DNA from: Pseudoruegeria sp. SHC-113
GTDB taxonomy: Bacteria > Pseudomonadota > Alphaproteobacteria > Rhodobacterales > Rhodobacteraceae
Assembly: GCF_025376885.1 (NCBI RefSeq)
Contig: NZ_JAHUBR010000002.1
Span: 186,001-250,000, forward strand
Length of the DNA: 64,000 bases
Reading direction: 5' to 3'
Positions within the stretch are counted from its first letter, which is position 1. Each line of letters starts with the position of its first letter. The translations under genes and the position numbers were made by a program. The notes under the pieces are model-generated. The model worked only from the letters and a program-made list of their open reading frames with translations, was not told the origin of the DNA and did no database searches. Shown here piece by piece: positions 24,504 to 33,189 of the stretch.

Positions 24504-26471
24504 ATGATCAAGCACCTCCTTTCCCTCTGCGTGGCCCTGGCTGCGCTGGTGGCAAGCCTCGTGGCCGCCCCGGCCCAGACGGGCCAAACCGCCATCGATG
24601 CCCTGCTCGCCGAGCATCAGGCCATCATCGCCAAAGGCTCCCGCAAAACGATCGAGCCCGCCATCGAAGCTCTCGCAGGCAGCGGCCTGCCCGAAGCCCA
24701 GGTGATCCTCGAGCTGTGGCAGGCCAAGGAGCTGTGGCAGCTCAAGGAAGATAAAGCCTTCTACACCGTCGCCGAGCAGGCCGACGGCACCTATGCCATC
24801 GCGCACCCTGTCACCGGGGAGGCTGCTGGCAGCGTGGAGAAGAAGGCGCTCAAGCAGATCAAGCCCAACGCGGGCATCCGCGGCCTCATCGGTGCCGCCC
24901 TCGTTCAGTTCCAACTGATGGACACCGATCCCGAAAAGCGCCGCGCCGCCCTCACCGCCATCGAGCGCGATCCCGAGGCCAGCCACCTGAAAGCGCTGCG
25001 CGGAGCCATTGAGAAAGAACCCGATCCGGCGATCAAGGCCCAGAAGGAAGTGCTGGAACGCCTGCTCACCATCCGCTTCGGCCAGGACGAAGCCGAGCGC
25101 ATCGCCGCCATCGAAAGCTTCCGCGGCGATCTCTCCGTCGGGGCGCGCGCCGCCCTGAACCCGCTGCTCACCACCCGCCGCGTCGCTGCCGCCACGCCGG
25201 TGGAGGGCAATATCGCCGCTACGCTCACCCCGGGCAGCGCCGCGCTGCCCGAGGCCGAGGCCTATGCGCTTCTGGTCTCCGAAGGGTTGGCCCCCGCCGC
25301 TCCCACGCATGATGAAATCCGCACCGCCCTCGCCGCCAACATCGAAGACGCCCGCGTCGCCGGCGTGCCCGTGGCCACGCTCAACACCGATGAGGCCCGC
25401 CTGCGCGCCTATGCCGGCCTCGCCGCAGAGGGCCGCGTGCCGCCGCTCGTCACCGAGGCCGACAAGGCCGCCGCGCTGAAAGCGCACAGCTATTACGACA
25501 TCTACGAAGAGCCCTCGCCCGCCGTTACCTCTGCTGCCGAGGAAACGCTGGAGGCCATCAACACCAAGGTCGGCGTCAACCAGGCGCTGGATCTGGGTCT
25601 CGATGCGCTCTCGCTGGCCTCGATCTACTTCCTTGCGGCCATCGGCCTTGCCATCACCTTCGGCGTGATGGGCGTGATCAACATGGCCCATGGCGAGTTC
25701 ATCATGATGGGCGCCTACACGGGCTACGTGGTGCAGCAATTTGTGCCCGACTACACGCTCTCGATCATCATCGCCCTGCCGCTCGCCTTCGCCGTCACCT
25801 TCGCCGCCGGCGTCGCGATGGAGCGGCTGGTGATACGCCACCTCTACCACCGCCCGCTGGAAACGCTGCTCGCGACCTTCGGCATCTCGGTGGCGCTGCA
25901 GCAGATCGCCAAGAACATCTTCGGCACGCAGGCCCGCCCCCTCACCTCCCCGGCCTGGCTCGATGGCGCCTGGGTGCTGAACGACGTGGTCTCCATCAGT
26001 TACATCCGCATCGCGATCTTCGTGCTGGCGCTGATCTTCCTCGCGCTGCTGCTGTTCATCCTGAACCGCACCCGGCTGGGGCTCGAAGTGCGCGCCGTCA
26101 CCCAGAACCCGCGCATGGCCGCCTCCATGGGGATCAACCCGGACCGCATCAACATGCTCACCTTCGGCCTCGGCTCCGGCATCGCCGGGATCGCGGGCGT
26201 CGCCATCGGGCTGTTTGCGAAGGTCACCAGCGAGCTGGGCTCCGATTACATCGTGCAGAGCTTCATGACGGTCGTCGTCGGCGGCGTCGGCAACATCTGG
26301 GGCACCCTCGCAGGCGCCACGCTGATCGGCTTCCTGCAAAAGGGCATCGAGTTCTTCAACCCGTCCAACACGCTCGCTGCCCAGACCTATATGATCATCT
26401 TCATCATCGTCTTTATCCAGTTCCGCCCCCGAGGGATCATCGCCCTCAAAGGCCGCGCTGCGGGAGATTGA
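24504..26471 (+). CDS. urtB: Urea ABC transporter permease UrtB, long N-terminal domain
   Basis: 655 residues. A signal-like segment at 1-25 and an extracytoplasmic Ala/Glu-rich region run to about residue 365. The LivH-type membrane domain then follows (LASIYFLAAIGLAITFGVMGVINMAHGEF and the EAA-like NPRMAASMGINPDRIN). UrtB proteins normally carry an N-terminal extension, but this one is longer than the roughly 520-540 residues I know from proteobacterial UrtB. The frame is continuous and no frameshift is apparent. It forms the channel with UrtC. Confidence 0.93.
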   Translation: MIKHLLSLCVALAALVASLVAAPAQTGQTAIDALLAEHQAIIAKGSRKTIEPAIEALAGSGLPEAQVILELWQAKELWQLKEDKAFYTVAEQADGTYAIAHPVTGEAAGSVEKKALKQIKPNAGIRGLIGAALVQFQLMDTDPEKRRAALTAIERDPEASHLKALRGAIEKEPDPAIKAQKEVLERLLTIRFGQDEAERIAAIESFRGDLSVGARAALNPLLTTRRVAAATPVEGNIAATLTPGSAALPEAEAYALLVSEGLAPAAPTHDEIRTALAANIEDARVAGVPVATLNTDEARLRAYAGLAAEGRVPPLVTEADKAAALKAHSYYDIYEEPSPAVTSAAEETLEAINTKVGVNQALDLGLDALSLASIYFLAAIGLAITFGVMGVINMAHGEFIMMGAYTGYVVQQFVPDYTLSIIIALPLAFAVTFAAGVAMERLVIRHLYHRPLETLLATFGISVALQQIAKNIFGTQARPLTSPAWLDGAWVLNDVVSISYIRIAIFVLALIFLALLLFILNRTRLGLEVRAVTQNPRMAASMGINPDRINMLTFGLGSGIAGIAGVAIGLFAKVTSELGSDYIVQSFMTVVVGGVGNIWGTLAGATLIGFLQKGIEFFNPSNTLAAQTYMIIFIIVFIQFRPRGIIALKGRAAGD

Positions 26472-26499
26472 TCATGCCTCACACAGCCTGCATCGCCCC

Positions 26500-26549
26500 A
26501 CTTTGTTCTAGAAATACCTCGGGGGGTCGCGGGGGGCTGGCCCCCCGCG
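26500..26549. repeat. Conserved intergenic motif plus GC hairpin in the urtB-urtC gap
   Basis: ACTTTGTTCTAGAAATACCT (26500-26519) matches the motif beside the dppF terminator. It is followed by a perfect 9-bp stem CGCGGGGGG/CCCCCCGCG with a CTGG loop (26528-26549). A related hairpin serves as a terminator at 60541. It lies inside the operon, in a 100-bp gap, and may attenuate urtCDE. Confidence 0.6.
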
Positions 26550-26571
26550 CCTTCTCCACGGAGCGCCACCC

Positions 26572-27744
26572 ATGAACCGGTCCTTCTTCGCGAAAAACCC
26601 GTCCGTCCTCGTCTTCATTGCCTGCCTTGGCCTCTTCACCCTCGGCGTCACGCTCCTGAGCGAGGCCTTCGGCACCGGCGTGATCTCCACGAGCTTCGTG
26701 AAAACGCTGGGCAAAACGCTTTGCCTCTGCCTCATCGCCATCGCAATGGATCTGGTCTGGGGCTATTGCGGCATCCTGAGCCTTGGCCATTTCGCCTTCT
26801 TCGGGCTCGGCGGCTACATGATCGGCATGTGGCTGATGTATGCGCGCACCGAGCAGATTGTGGTGGCCTCGCTGGCCAATGCTGAAATCCCGCCCACCGC
26901 GCAGGAGGTAACAGACGCCATCGGCAACCAGATCTTTGGCGTCGTGGGGGGCAGCGATTTCCCCCTGATCTGGGCCTTTGCCGATAGCCTCACGATGCAG
27001 CTCGCCCTCGTGGTGCTCGTGCCCGGCCTGCTCGCGCTCGTCTTCGGCTGGCTCGCCTTCCGCTCCCGCGTCACCGGCGTCTACCTGTCGATCCTGACCC
27101 AAGCCATGACACTGGCGCTCTCGCTCTACCTGTTCCAGAACGATTCCGGCCTGCGCGGCAACAACGGGCTTTCGGGGCTGCAGAACATCCCCGGCGCGGA
27201 AAAGATCCCGCAGTCGATGATCTCGATCTATTTCTTCTGGGCCTCCGCGCTGGCCCTGCTGCTGGGCTACCTGCTGGCGGCCTGGGTGGTGTCGGGCAAG
27301 TTCGGCTCGGTTATCCGCGGCATCCGCGACGATGAGGCCCGCGTGCGCTTCCTCGGCTACTCGGTGGAGGGCTACAAGCTCTTCGTCTTCACCCTGACGG
27401 CCGTGATCGCGGGCATCGCGGGCGCGCTCTATTACCCGCAGGCCGGCATCATCAACCCGGCCGAAATCGCGCCCATCGCCTCGATCTACCTTGCGGTCTG
27501 GGTCGCCATCGGCGGGCGCGGGCGGCTCTATGGTGCCGTGATCGGCGCGGCAACCGTCTCGCTTCTGTCCAGCTGGTTCACCGGCGGGCAGGCACCCTCG
27601 ATCAACCTCGGCTTCTACACCATCGACTGGGTCGACTGGTGGCTCGTGCTTCTGGGCTTCTCCTTCGTCCTCGTCACGCTCTTTGCCCCCAAGGGCATCG
27701 GCGGGCTGTTTGACTACCTCGTGCGCAAAGGAGACGCCAAATGA
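26572..27744 (+). CDS. urtC: Urea ABC transporter permease UrtC
   Basis: 390 residues with about nine membrane segments and LivM-family blocks (DLVWGYCGILSLGHFAFFGLGGYM; FRSRVTGVYLSILTQAMTLAL; RGIRDDEARVRFLGYSVEGYK). It is the second channel subunit. Its stop overlaps the urtD start by four bases. Confidence 0.95.
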   Translation: MNRSFFAKNPSVLVFIACLGLFTLGVTLLSEAFGTGVISTSFVKTLGKTLCLCLIAIAMDLVWGYCGILSLGHFAFFGLGGYMIGMWLMYARTEQIVVASLANAEIPPTAQEVTDAIGNQIFGVVGGSDFPLIWAFADSLTMQLALVVLVPGLLALVFGWLAFRSRVTGVYLSILTQAMTLALSLYLFQNDSGLRGNNGLSGLQNIPGAEKIPQSMISIYFFWASALALLLGYLLAAWVVSGKFGSVIRGIRDDEARVRFLGYSVEGYKLFVFTLTAVIAGIAGALYYPQAGIINPAEIAPIASIYLAVWVAIGGRGRLYGAVIGAATVSLLSSWFTGGQAPSINLGFYTIDWVDWWLVLLGFSFVLVTLFAPKGIGGLFDYLVRKGDAK

Positions 27745-28481
27745 GCGCGCTTCTCGAAGTCTCCGGTGTTTCCGTCTCCTTTGACGGGTTCAAGGCGATC
27801 AACAACCTCTCCTTCCAGATTGGCGCGGCCGAGCTGCGCGCGGTGATCGGGCCCAATGGCGCGGGCAAGACAACCTTCATGGACATCGTCACCGGCAAGA
27901 CGCGCCCCGATGAGGGTCGCGTGCTCTGGGGCGAGAAAAGCCAGAACCTACTGAAGATGAGCGAAGCCAAAATCGCGCAGGCCGGGGTGGGCCGGAAGTT
28001 CCAGCGCCCCACGGTGTTTGAAGACCAGAGCGTCTTCGACAACCTGCTGATGGCGCTCAAGAAAGAACGCGGCCCGCTGGACGTGCTCTTCTACAAGCGC
28101 AGCAAGGAGGATGACGCGAAGGTCGCAGCCCTGGCCGAGGAGATCGGGCTGGCCGACCAGCTGCACCGCACCTCGGGCGAGCTCTCCCACGGGCAGAAGC
28201 AGTGGCTGGAAATCGGCATGTTGCTCGCCCAGGAGCCGCGCCTTCTGCTGGTGGACGAACCCGCCGCCGGGATGACGCTGGCCGAGCGCGAACACACCAC
28301 CGACCTGCTGCGCGAGGCCGCGAAAACCCGCGCCGTTGTCGTGGTGGAGCACGACATGGAGTTCGTGCGCAGGCTTGATTGCAAGGTCACCGTTCTGCAC
28401 GAGGGCTCGGTTCTGGCCGAGGGTTCGATTGATCACGTCACCCAAGATCCGCAAGTGATCGAAGTCTACCTGGGGCGCTAA
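27741..28481 (+). CDS. urtD: Urea ABC transporter ATPase UrtD
   Basis: 246 residues. Walker A is GPNGAGKTTFMD, the signature is LSHGQKQWLEIG (the His-containing variant usual for UrtD), and Walker B is LLLVDEPAAGM. LivG-like. Translationally coupled to urtC by an ATGA overlap and followed 3 nt later by urtE. Confidence 0.95.
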   Translation: MSALLEVSGVSVSFDGFKAINNLSFQIGAAELRAVIGPNGAGKTTFMDIVTGKTRPDEGRVLWGEKSQNLLKMSEAKIAQAGVGRKFQRPTVFEDQSVFDNLLMALKKERGPLDVLFYKRSKEDDAKVAALAEEIGLADQLHRTSGELSHGQKQWLEIGMLLAQEPRLLLVDEPAAGMTLAEREHTTDLLREAAKTRAVVVVEHDMEFVRRLDCKVTVLHEGSVLAEGSIDHVTQDPQVIEVYLGR

Positions 28482-28484
28482 ACC

Positions 28485-29180
28485 ATGCTGCACACCAAAG
28501 ATCTCACCCTGCATTATTCCGGCTCACAGATCCTCTACGGGATCGACATGGCCGCCGAGCGCGGGCAGGTGACCTGCGTGATGGGCACCAACGGCGTGGG
28601 CAAAACCAGCCTTTTGAAGGCGCTGTCGGGCACCCATCACCGCTCTGGCGGGCAATACACGCTGGATGGCGAGGCGATCGCCAAGCCCCCCGCCCATGCG
28701 CTGGCGCGCAAAGGGGTGGCCTATGTGCCGCAGGGCCGTGACATCTTCCCGCTGATGACGGTGCGCGAGAACCTTGAAACCGGCTTTGGCTGCATCCCGA
28801 AAGAGGAGCGCTTCGTGCCGGAGCAGATTTTCGAGCTCTTCCCGGTGCTGAAGGAAATGGAGAGCCGCCGGGGCGGCGATCTCTCGGGCGGGCAGCAACA
28901 ACAACTCGCTATCGGCCGCGCCCTTATCGCCCAGCCCAAGCTCCTGCTGCTGGATGAGCCCACCGAGGGCATCCAGCCCAACATCATTCAGCAGATCGGC
29001 CGGGTGATCGAATACCTGCGCGACGAGGGCAAGATGGCCATCGTGCTGGTGGAGCAGTATTTCGAATTCGCCTACGGGCTGGCCGATGAGTTCTTCGTGC
29101 TCACGCGCGGAGCCGTCTCGCTGTCCGGTTCCAAGGCGAGCCTCGCCAAGGAAGAGGTGATGGCTTCGGTTTCGGTTTAG
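28485..29180 (+). CDS. urtE: Urea ABC transporter ATPase UrtE
   Basis: 231 residues, LivF-like. Walker A is GTNGVGKTSLL, the signature is LSGGQQQQLAIG and Walker B is LLLLDEPTEGIQPNI, the last being a UrtE hallmark. It completes the five-gene urea importer. No urease genes are in the window, so intracellular urea hydrolysis must be encoded elsewhere. Confidence 0.95.
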   Translation: MLHTKDLTLHYSGSQILYGIDMAAERGQVTCVMGTNGVGKTSLLKALSGTHHRSGGQYTLDGEAIAKPPAHALARKGVAYVPQGRDIFPLMTVRENLETGFGCIPKEERFVPEQIFELFPVLKEMESRRGGDLSGGQQQQLAIGRALIAQPKLLLLDEPTEGIQPNIIQQIGRVIEYLRDEGKMAIVLVEQYFEFAYGLADEFFVLTRGAVSLSGSKASLAKEEVMASVSV

Positions 29181-29210
29181 GCAGACGGTAACGTCACCTC
29201 CATGTACTGA

Positions 29211-29258
29211 GGGCGGCCCCGACCACGGGTGGGGGCTGCCCGGCGGTGCCGCCGGGCG
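29211..29258 (+). repeat. GC-rich intergenic repeat, copy 2 (left flank of FAD oxidase)
   Basis: This 48-bp element ends in the hairpin CGGCGG-TG-CCGCCG. Its reverse complement matches 30722-30801 almost base for base apart from a 32-bp insertion in the latter, so the two copies form an inverted pair around one gene. It may also terminate urtE transcription. Confidence 0.65.
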
Positions 29259-29336
29259 ACAGGTTTCCGTTCAGCCCTCTGGCCAATCCGAATGTGATGG
29301 GAAATAGTCGCCCCAAGTGAAGGGGAGGCCAGCCGG

Positions 29337-30713
29337 ATGCTAATCGAGGAGTTGCGCGCCGCATTGGGCGCGAAAGGGGTGCTGTCTGGCGCGGATGCCG
29401 CGCCCTATGGCGAGGATTGGACGGGCAAATACAAGACCCATCCGCTGGCCGTGGCCCGCCCGGCGAACACGGCGGAAGTCTCTGAAACGGTGAAAATCGC
29501 CGCGCGCCACGGGGTGGCCGTGGTGCCCCTATCTGGCCGCACCGGGCTTGTAGGCGGCGGGGCCGCCGAGGGCGCGCTGGTGCTCTCGCTGGAGCGGATG
29601 AACCGCGTGCGCGAGATCCGCCCGGCAGCGCGGCTTGCGGTTGTGGAGGCCGGGGTGATCCTTTCGGCCCTGCACGCCGCCACCGAGCCCCACGGCCTCA
29701 CCTTCCCGATGACCTTCGGCGCGAAGGACAGCGCCATGCTGGGCGGGCTGATGTCCACCAACGCGGGCGGCTCCAACGTGCTGCGCTATGGCAATACCCG
29801 CGCGCTGGTGCTGGGGATCGAGGTGGTGCTGCCCGATGGCCGCGTGCTCGATGCGATGAGCGAGCTGCACAAGGACAATTCCGGCTATGATCTGAAGGAT
29901 CTCTTCATCGGCGCGGAAGGCACGCTGGGGATCATCACGGCAGCCGTGGTGAAGCTCGTGGAACTCCCTGCCCATCGCGGTACCGCCTTCGTGGGGCTGG
30001 AGCGGCTGGACGCGGCGCTGGATCTGCTGAACCGGCTGCGAAGCGCCACCGGCGGCGCCGTGGAGGCTTTCGAGTATATGCCCGAAGGCTACATGGCGCT
30101 GTACCGCAAGCTCTTCCCGCAAGCCCAGCCGCCGCTCGCCGATCTGCACCCGGTGCATATCCTCGTGGAGGTCGGCGCGGCCACGGAAGATGTGCCGGAG
30201 AAAATGACGGAGGTTCTGGCTGAGATGCTGGAGGACGGCACACTCACAGATGCCGCCATCGCCCAGAACGCCGCCCAGCGAACCGCACTCTGGCGGGTGC
30301 GCGAAAGTGCGGCAGAGCTGGCCTTCCACCGCCGCCCCTTCGTGGACAGCGATATTTCGGTGCCGCTCGACAAGGTGGCAGCCTTCCTTGAGGCCTACGA
30401 CGCCCGCCTGCCCGCCATCGATCCGGGCGCTGAGACGCTCGTGGTGTCCCACCTGGGAGATGGCAACATCCACCATACGATCTGGCCCGCCAACGAAGAT
30501 CCGGCGGTGCATGACGCTCTGCGCGCGCTTGTGGAGGAGATCACCGGCGAGCTGCGCGGCAGTTTCTCGGCGGAGCACGGCATCGGCCATTCCAAGCAGA
30601 ACACGATGACCCGGCGCAAGGATCCGGTGGCGGTGAGCGTGATGCGCGCGGTGAAGGCGGCGCTGGACCCGGAGAACCGGATGAACCCCGGCAAGGTGCT
30701 GCCGAAAGACTAG
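29337..30713 (+). CDS. FAD-linked oxidase, GlcD / D-2-hydroxyacid dehydrogenase family
   Basis: 458 residues. The FAD-binding PCMH domain (VVPLSGRTGLVGGG; GGLMSTNAGGSNVLRYGNTRALVLGIEVVL; GAEGTLGIIT) is followed by the C-terminal oxidase domain with HLGDGNIHH and the end motif AEHGIGHSKQ. Family members oxidise D-lactate, glycolate or D-2-hydroxyglutarate. The pattern is nearest to the D-2-hydroxyglutarate group, but the substrate cannot be fixed from sequence reading. A strong ribosome site (AGGGGAGG) lies 8 nt before the ATG. It stands alone, flanked by an inverted pair of GC-rich repeats. Confidence 0.88.
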   Translation: MLIEELRAALGAKGVLSGADAAPYGEDWTGKYKTHPLAVARPANTAEVSETVKIAARHGVAVVPLSGRTGLVGGGAAEGALVLSLERMNRVREIRPAARLAVVEAGVILSALHAATEPHGLTFPMTFGAKDSAMLGGLMSTNAGGSNVLRYGNTRALVLGIEVVLPDGRVLDAMSELHKDNSGYDLKDLFIGAEGTLGIITAAVVKLVELPAHRGTAFVGLERLDAALDLLNRLRSATGGAVEAFEYMPEGYMALYRKLFPQAQPPLADLHPVHILVEVGAATEDVPEKMTEVLAEMLEDGTLTDAAIAQNAAQRTALWRVRESAAELAFHRRPFVDSDISVPLDKVAAFLEAYDARLPAIDPGAETLVVSHLGDGNIHHTIWPANEDPAVHDALRALVEEITGELRGSFSAEHGIGHSKQNTMTRRKDPVAVSVMRAVKAALDPENRMNPGKVLPKD

Positions 30714-30721
30714 AGGCGATC

Positions 30722-30801
30722 CGCCCGGCGGCACGCCGGGCAGCCCCCGCCCGCCCCCAAGGCGGGGGCTTTCAGCCCCCACCTACGGGCTGGGGCCGCC
30801 C
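30722..30801 (-). repeat. GC-rich intergenic repeat, copy 3, inverted, with 32-bp insertion
   Basis: Positions 30722-30748 and 30781-30801 together match the reverse complement of 29211-29258. The insertion at 30749-30780 is bounded by a 7-bp direct repeat AGCCCCC. It completes a 10-bp stem AGCCCCCGCC/GGCGGGGGCT that can act as a terminator for the FAD oxidase. The element runs into the stop codon of the convergent FAH gene. Confidence 0.7.
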
Positions 30802-31499
30802 TATCCGCCTTGGTAGCGCACTTCCGCCGCGCCAAGCCCCTCTATCTCCACTCGGCAGCTTTGCCCCGGCTTGATCGGCCCCACACCCGCAGGTGTGCCA
30901 GTGAAAATCAGATCCCCCGGCGCCAGCGCCACCAGCCGCGATAGATGCGCGATCACATCGGCCACCGGCCAGATCTGCTCCGCCAGATCACCGGACTGCC
31001 GCAGCTCGCCCCCGACGTGGGCCGTGATCCGCCCCGCCGCCGGATGGCCGACCTCCGCCACAGGCCGCAACGCGCCGCAGAGCGCCGAGGCGTCAAAGCC
31101 TTTCGCCATATCCCATGGCCTGCGCGCGGCCTTGGCCTCGGCCTGCAGATCGCGCCGCGTCAGATCATTGCCGGGCGCATAGCCCCAGACATGGGAGAGC
31201 GCGTCCTCTCGCGTGATGTCCTGCCCGCCACGGCCGATGGCCACCACCAGTTCGGCCTCATGGTGCAGGTCTTCGGTGGCCACCGGAAAGGGCAGTTCCG
31301 CGCCGTCCTCCACAAGGCTGTCGGCTGGTTTGGTGAAGAAGAACGGCGGCTCCCGGTCAGGGTCATTGCCCATTTCGCGGGCGTGTTCGGCGTAGTTGCG
31401 CCCCACGCAGAAGATCCGGCGCACCGGGAAACGGGCGCTTGATCCGGCAACGGCAACACTGGGCGGCGCAGGCGGGGCGAAAACGAAGGCATCAGACAT
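30801..31499 (-). CDS. Fumarylacetoacetate hydrolase family protein, fumarylpyruvate hydrolase-like
   Basis: 232 residues, the short form of the FAH fold. The opening FCVGRNYAEHAREMGNDP with PPFFFTKPADSL, and the metal-site blocks HHEAELVVAIG and GNDLTRRDLQ, are typical. The NYxxHxxEMG pattern is shared with fumarylpyruvate and acylpyruvate hydrolases. No aromatic-ring genes are nearby, so acylpyruvase or oxaloacetate decarboxylase activity is just as possible. Convergent with the FAD oxidase; separated from the upstream carboxypeptidase by a terminator. Confidence 0.85.
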   Translation of the reverse strand: MSDAFVFAPPAPPSVAVAGSSARFPVRRIFCVGRNYAEHAREMGNDPDREPPFFFTKPADSLVEDGAELPFPVATEDLHHEAELVVAIGRGGQDITREDALSHVWGYAPGNDLTRRDLQAEAKAARRPWDMAKGFDASALCGALRPVAEVGHPAAGRITAHVGGELRQSGDLAEQIWPVADVIAHLSRLVALAPGDLIFTGTPAGVGPIKPGQSCRVEIEGLGAAEVRYQGG

Positions 31500-31500
31500 G

Positions 31501-31525
31501 AAAAAAGGGCTCCCTCTGGAAGCCC
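31501..31525 (-). terminator. Rho-independent terminator of the D-Ala-D-Ala carboxypeptidase gene
   Basis: Read on the minus strand, a GGGCT/AGCCC stem with an interrupted upper part is followed by six T. It lies 40 nt after the carboxypeptidase stop and just before the FAH start. Confidence 0.7.
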
Positions 31526-31565
31526 CCTTGTGCCAAGCCGACGCCCGGCCTTCAAGCCATGGGGA

Positions 31566-32975
31566 TCAGGCGGGCCCGTTCACCGAACAGACGCCGTTGC
31601 GCGCCACGATGCGCTTGCAGGCCAGATCGGCCTTGCCTTCGCTCAAGCCCCGGAACTGCGCTTCGAAGCCCTTGGAGGATTTCACCACCGTACGCTGCGC
31701 GCCGTCCAGCGAGCCGATCTCGTCCAGCGCCGTCTGAAGCAGCGCCTTCTCCGCGAGATACTGCGAGGAATAGAGCCCCACCGTCACGCTGTAGCGCTTC
31801 TCACCATCCAGCGAAGCCCGCGTGATCACGCGCTGCACTGAGTCAAACAGCCGCCCCTCGGGCTTCACGGACGCAAGCGTCACCTCTTCCGGGCGCGTCA
31901 CCGGTGTGACTTCCACCGCCGCAGGCAGGCCTTCCTTGCGCAGGCGCGATTCATCATAGGTGGCGTCCTGCGCCTCCTGCACAGCTTCCTCGATGTCGTC
32001 CTTCAACGCGAGCAGCAGCGCATCCTTGCCGGTGCCGGGCCGCGGCTTGGGCCGCAGACTCGTTTTCACCGCCGTCACATCGCGTTTGATCACGCCGCCC
32101 GCATCCGCCAGCGCGTAATTGGGCGCGCCCGGCTTGCGGACCGTGGCGTTGGACGGTGCCTTGCGGAAGCCCAGATCCAGAAGCTCGGCCACCCGCGCGT
32201 TGCGCGTGGCGGTGGAGCGGCCTCCGAACACCGTGGCGATCACCCGCTCGTTGCCCCGTTCGGCGGAGGCCACGAGGTTGAAGCCAGCGGCGCGGGTGTA
32301 GCCCGTCTTGATGCCATCGGCACCCTTGTAGGCGTCCAGAAGGCGGCGGTTGGTGTTGTTCACCGTCTTGATCCCGGCATCCGTGGAGCGACGGGAGAAG
32401 AGGTTGTAATATTGGGGATAATCGTAGAACAGTCGCCGCCCGAGGATCGTCATGTCGTGGGCGGTGGAGAGGTGGCCTTCCTCGGTCAGGCCGTGGGCGT
32501 TCTTGAAATTGGTGCGCGTCATGCCCAGCGCCTTGGCGGTGCGGTTCATGCGGCGGGCAAAGGCCGCCTCGCTGCCTTCGATGGCCTCGCCGATGGCGGT
32601 GGCGGCGTCATTGGCCGATTTGACCGACGCCGCCCGCACGAGGTATCTGAGCTGGATTTTCTGCCCCGAGCGCAGCCCCAGTTTGGAGGGCGGCTCGGCG
32701 GCGGCCTTGGACGAGATCCGCACCATCGTGTCCATGGAGATCTCGCCGTTCTTCACCGCCTCAAAGGCAATGTAGAGCGTCATCATCTTGGTGAGCGAGG
32801 CCGGGTGCAAGCGGGTGTCGGCGTTTTCGGAATGCAGAACTTCGCCCGTTCGGGCGTCGATCACCATGGCCGCATAGGGCGCGGAAAGCGCCATGAACGG
32901 CACCATCAGCACAACCCAAAGGAGTGCCACAGGAATCGAGTAACTACGGAAGTACCGCTGGAGACGCTGTCCCAC
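31566..32975 (-). CDS. D-alanyl-D-alanine carboxypeptidase with C-terminal SPOR domain
   Basis: 469 residues from a GTG start preceded by AGAGG. A hydrophobic signal segment (PVALLWVVLMVPFMALSA) leads into a low-molecular-weight PBP domain with all three active-site motifs: SLTK (nucleophile Ser), SAN in VKSANDAAT and KTG in GIKTGYTRAAG. A linker rich in charged residues follows, then a SPOR-like domain (YSVTVGLYSSQYLAEKALLQ) that would bind denuded peptidoglycan at the septum. It trims pentapeptide stems in the periplasm. Confidence 0.92.
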   Translation of the reverse strand: MGQRLQRYFRSYSIPVALLWVVLMVPFMALSAPYAAMVIDARTGEVLHSENADTRLHPASLTKMMTLYIAFEAVKNGEISMDTMVRISSKAAAEPPSKLGLRSGQKIQLRYLVRAASVKSANDAATAIGEAIEGSEAAFARRMNRTAKALGMTRTNFKNAHGLTEEGHLSTAHDMTILGRRLFYDYPQYYNLFSRRSTDAGIKTVNNTNRRLLDAYKGADGIKTGYTRAAGFNLVASAERGNERVIATVFGGRSTATRNARVAELLDLGFRKAPSNATVRKPGAPNYALADAGGVIKRDVTAVKTSLRPKPRPGTGKDALLLALKDDIEEAVQEAQDATYDESRLRKEGLPAAVEVTPVTRPEEVTLASVKPEGRLFDSVQRVITRASLDGEKRYSVTVGLYSSQYLAEKALLQTALDEIGSLDGAQRTVVKSSKGFEAQFRGLSEGKADLACKRIVARNGVCSVNGPA

Positions 32976-33189
32976 GTCGCTTGCCTCTCATCTGCCTCAA
33001 ACCGCCGTGTTTTCACGGTCAGCCATTTTTTATGCTTGGATGTAGGTTAACATAGCCCCCGCCACGGGAAAACCCATTTGTTTCTTGGCAGATAGGCCGG
33101 TTGTCAACGCGCGTTTCCAAAATCTAGGGGGCAGCGCCACCTCACCCCCAAGATGTACCCTTACGCGGGGGCAGATTGATCGCAAACCC

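Noticed and set aside
24477-26339. A 620-codon minus-strand frame opposite urtB
   Set aside because: It is Asp/Gly/Arg/His-rich with no fold-like features and no ribosome site; urtB on the other strand is certain.
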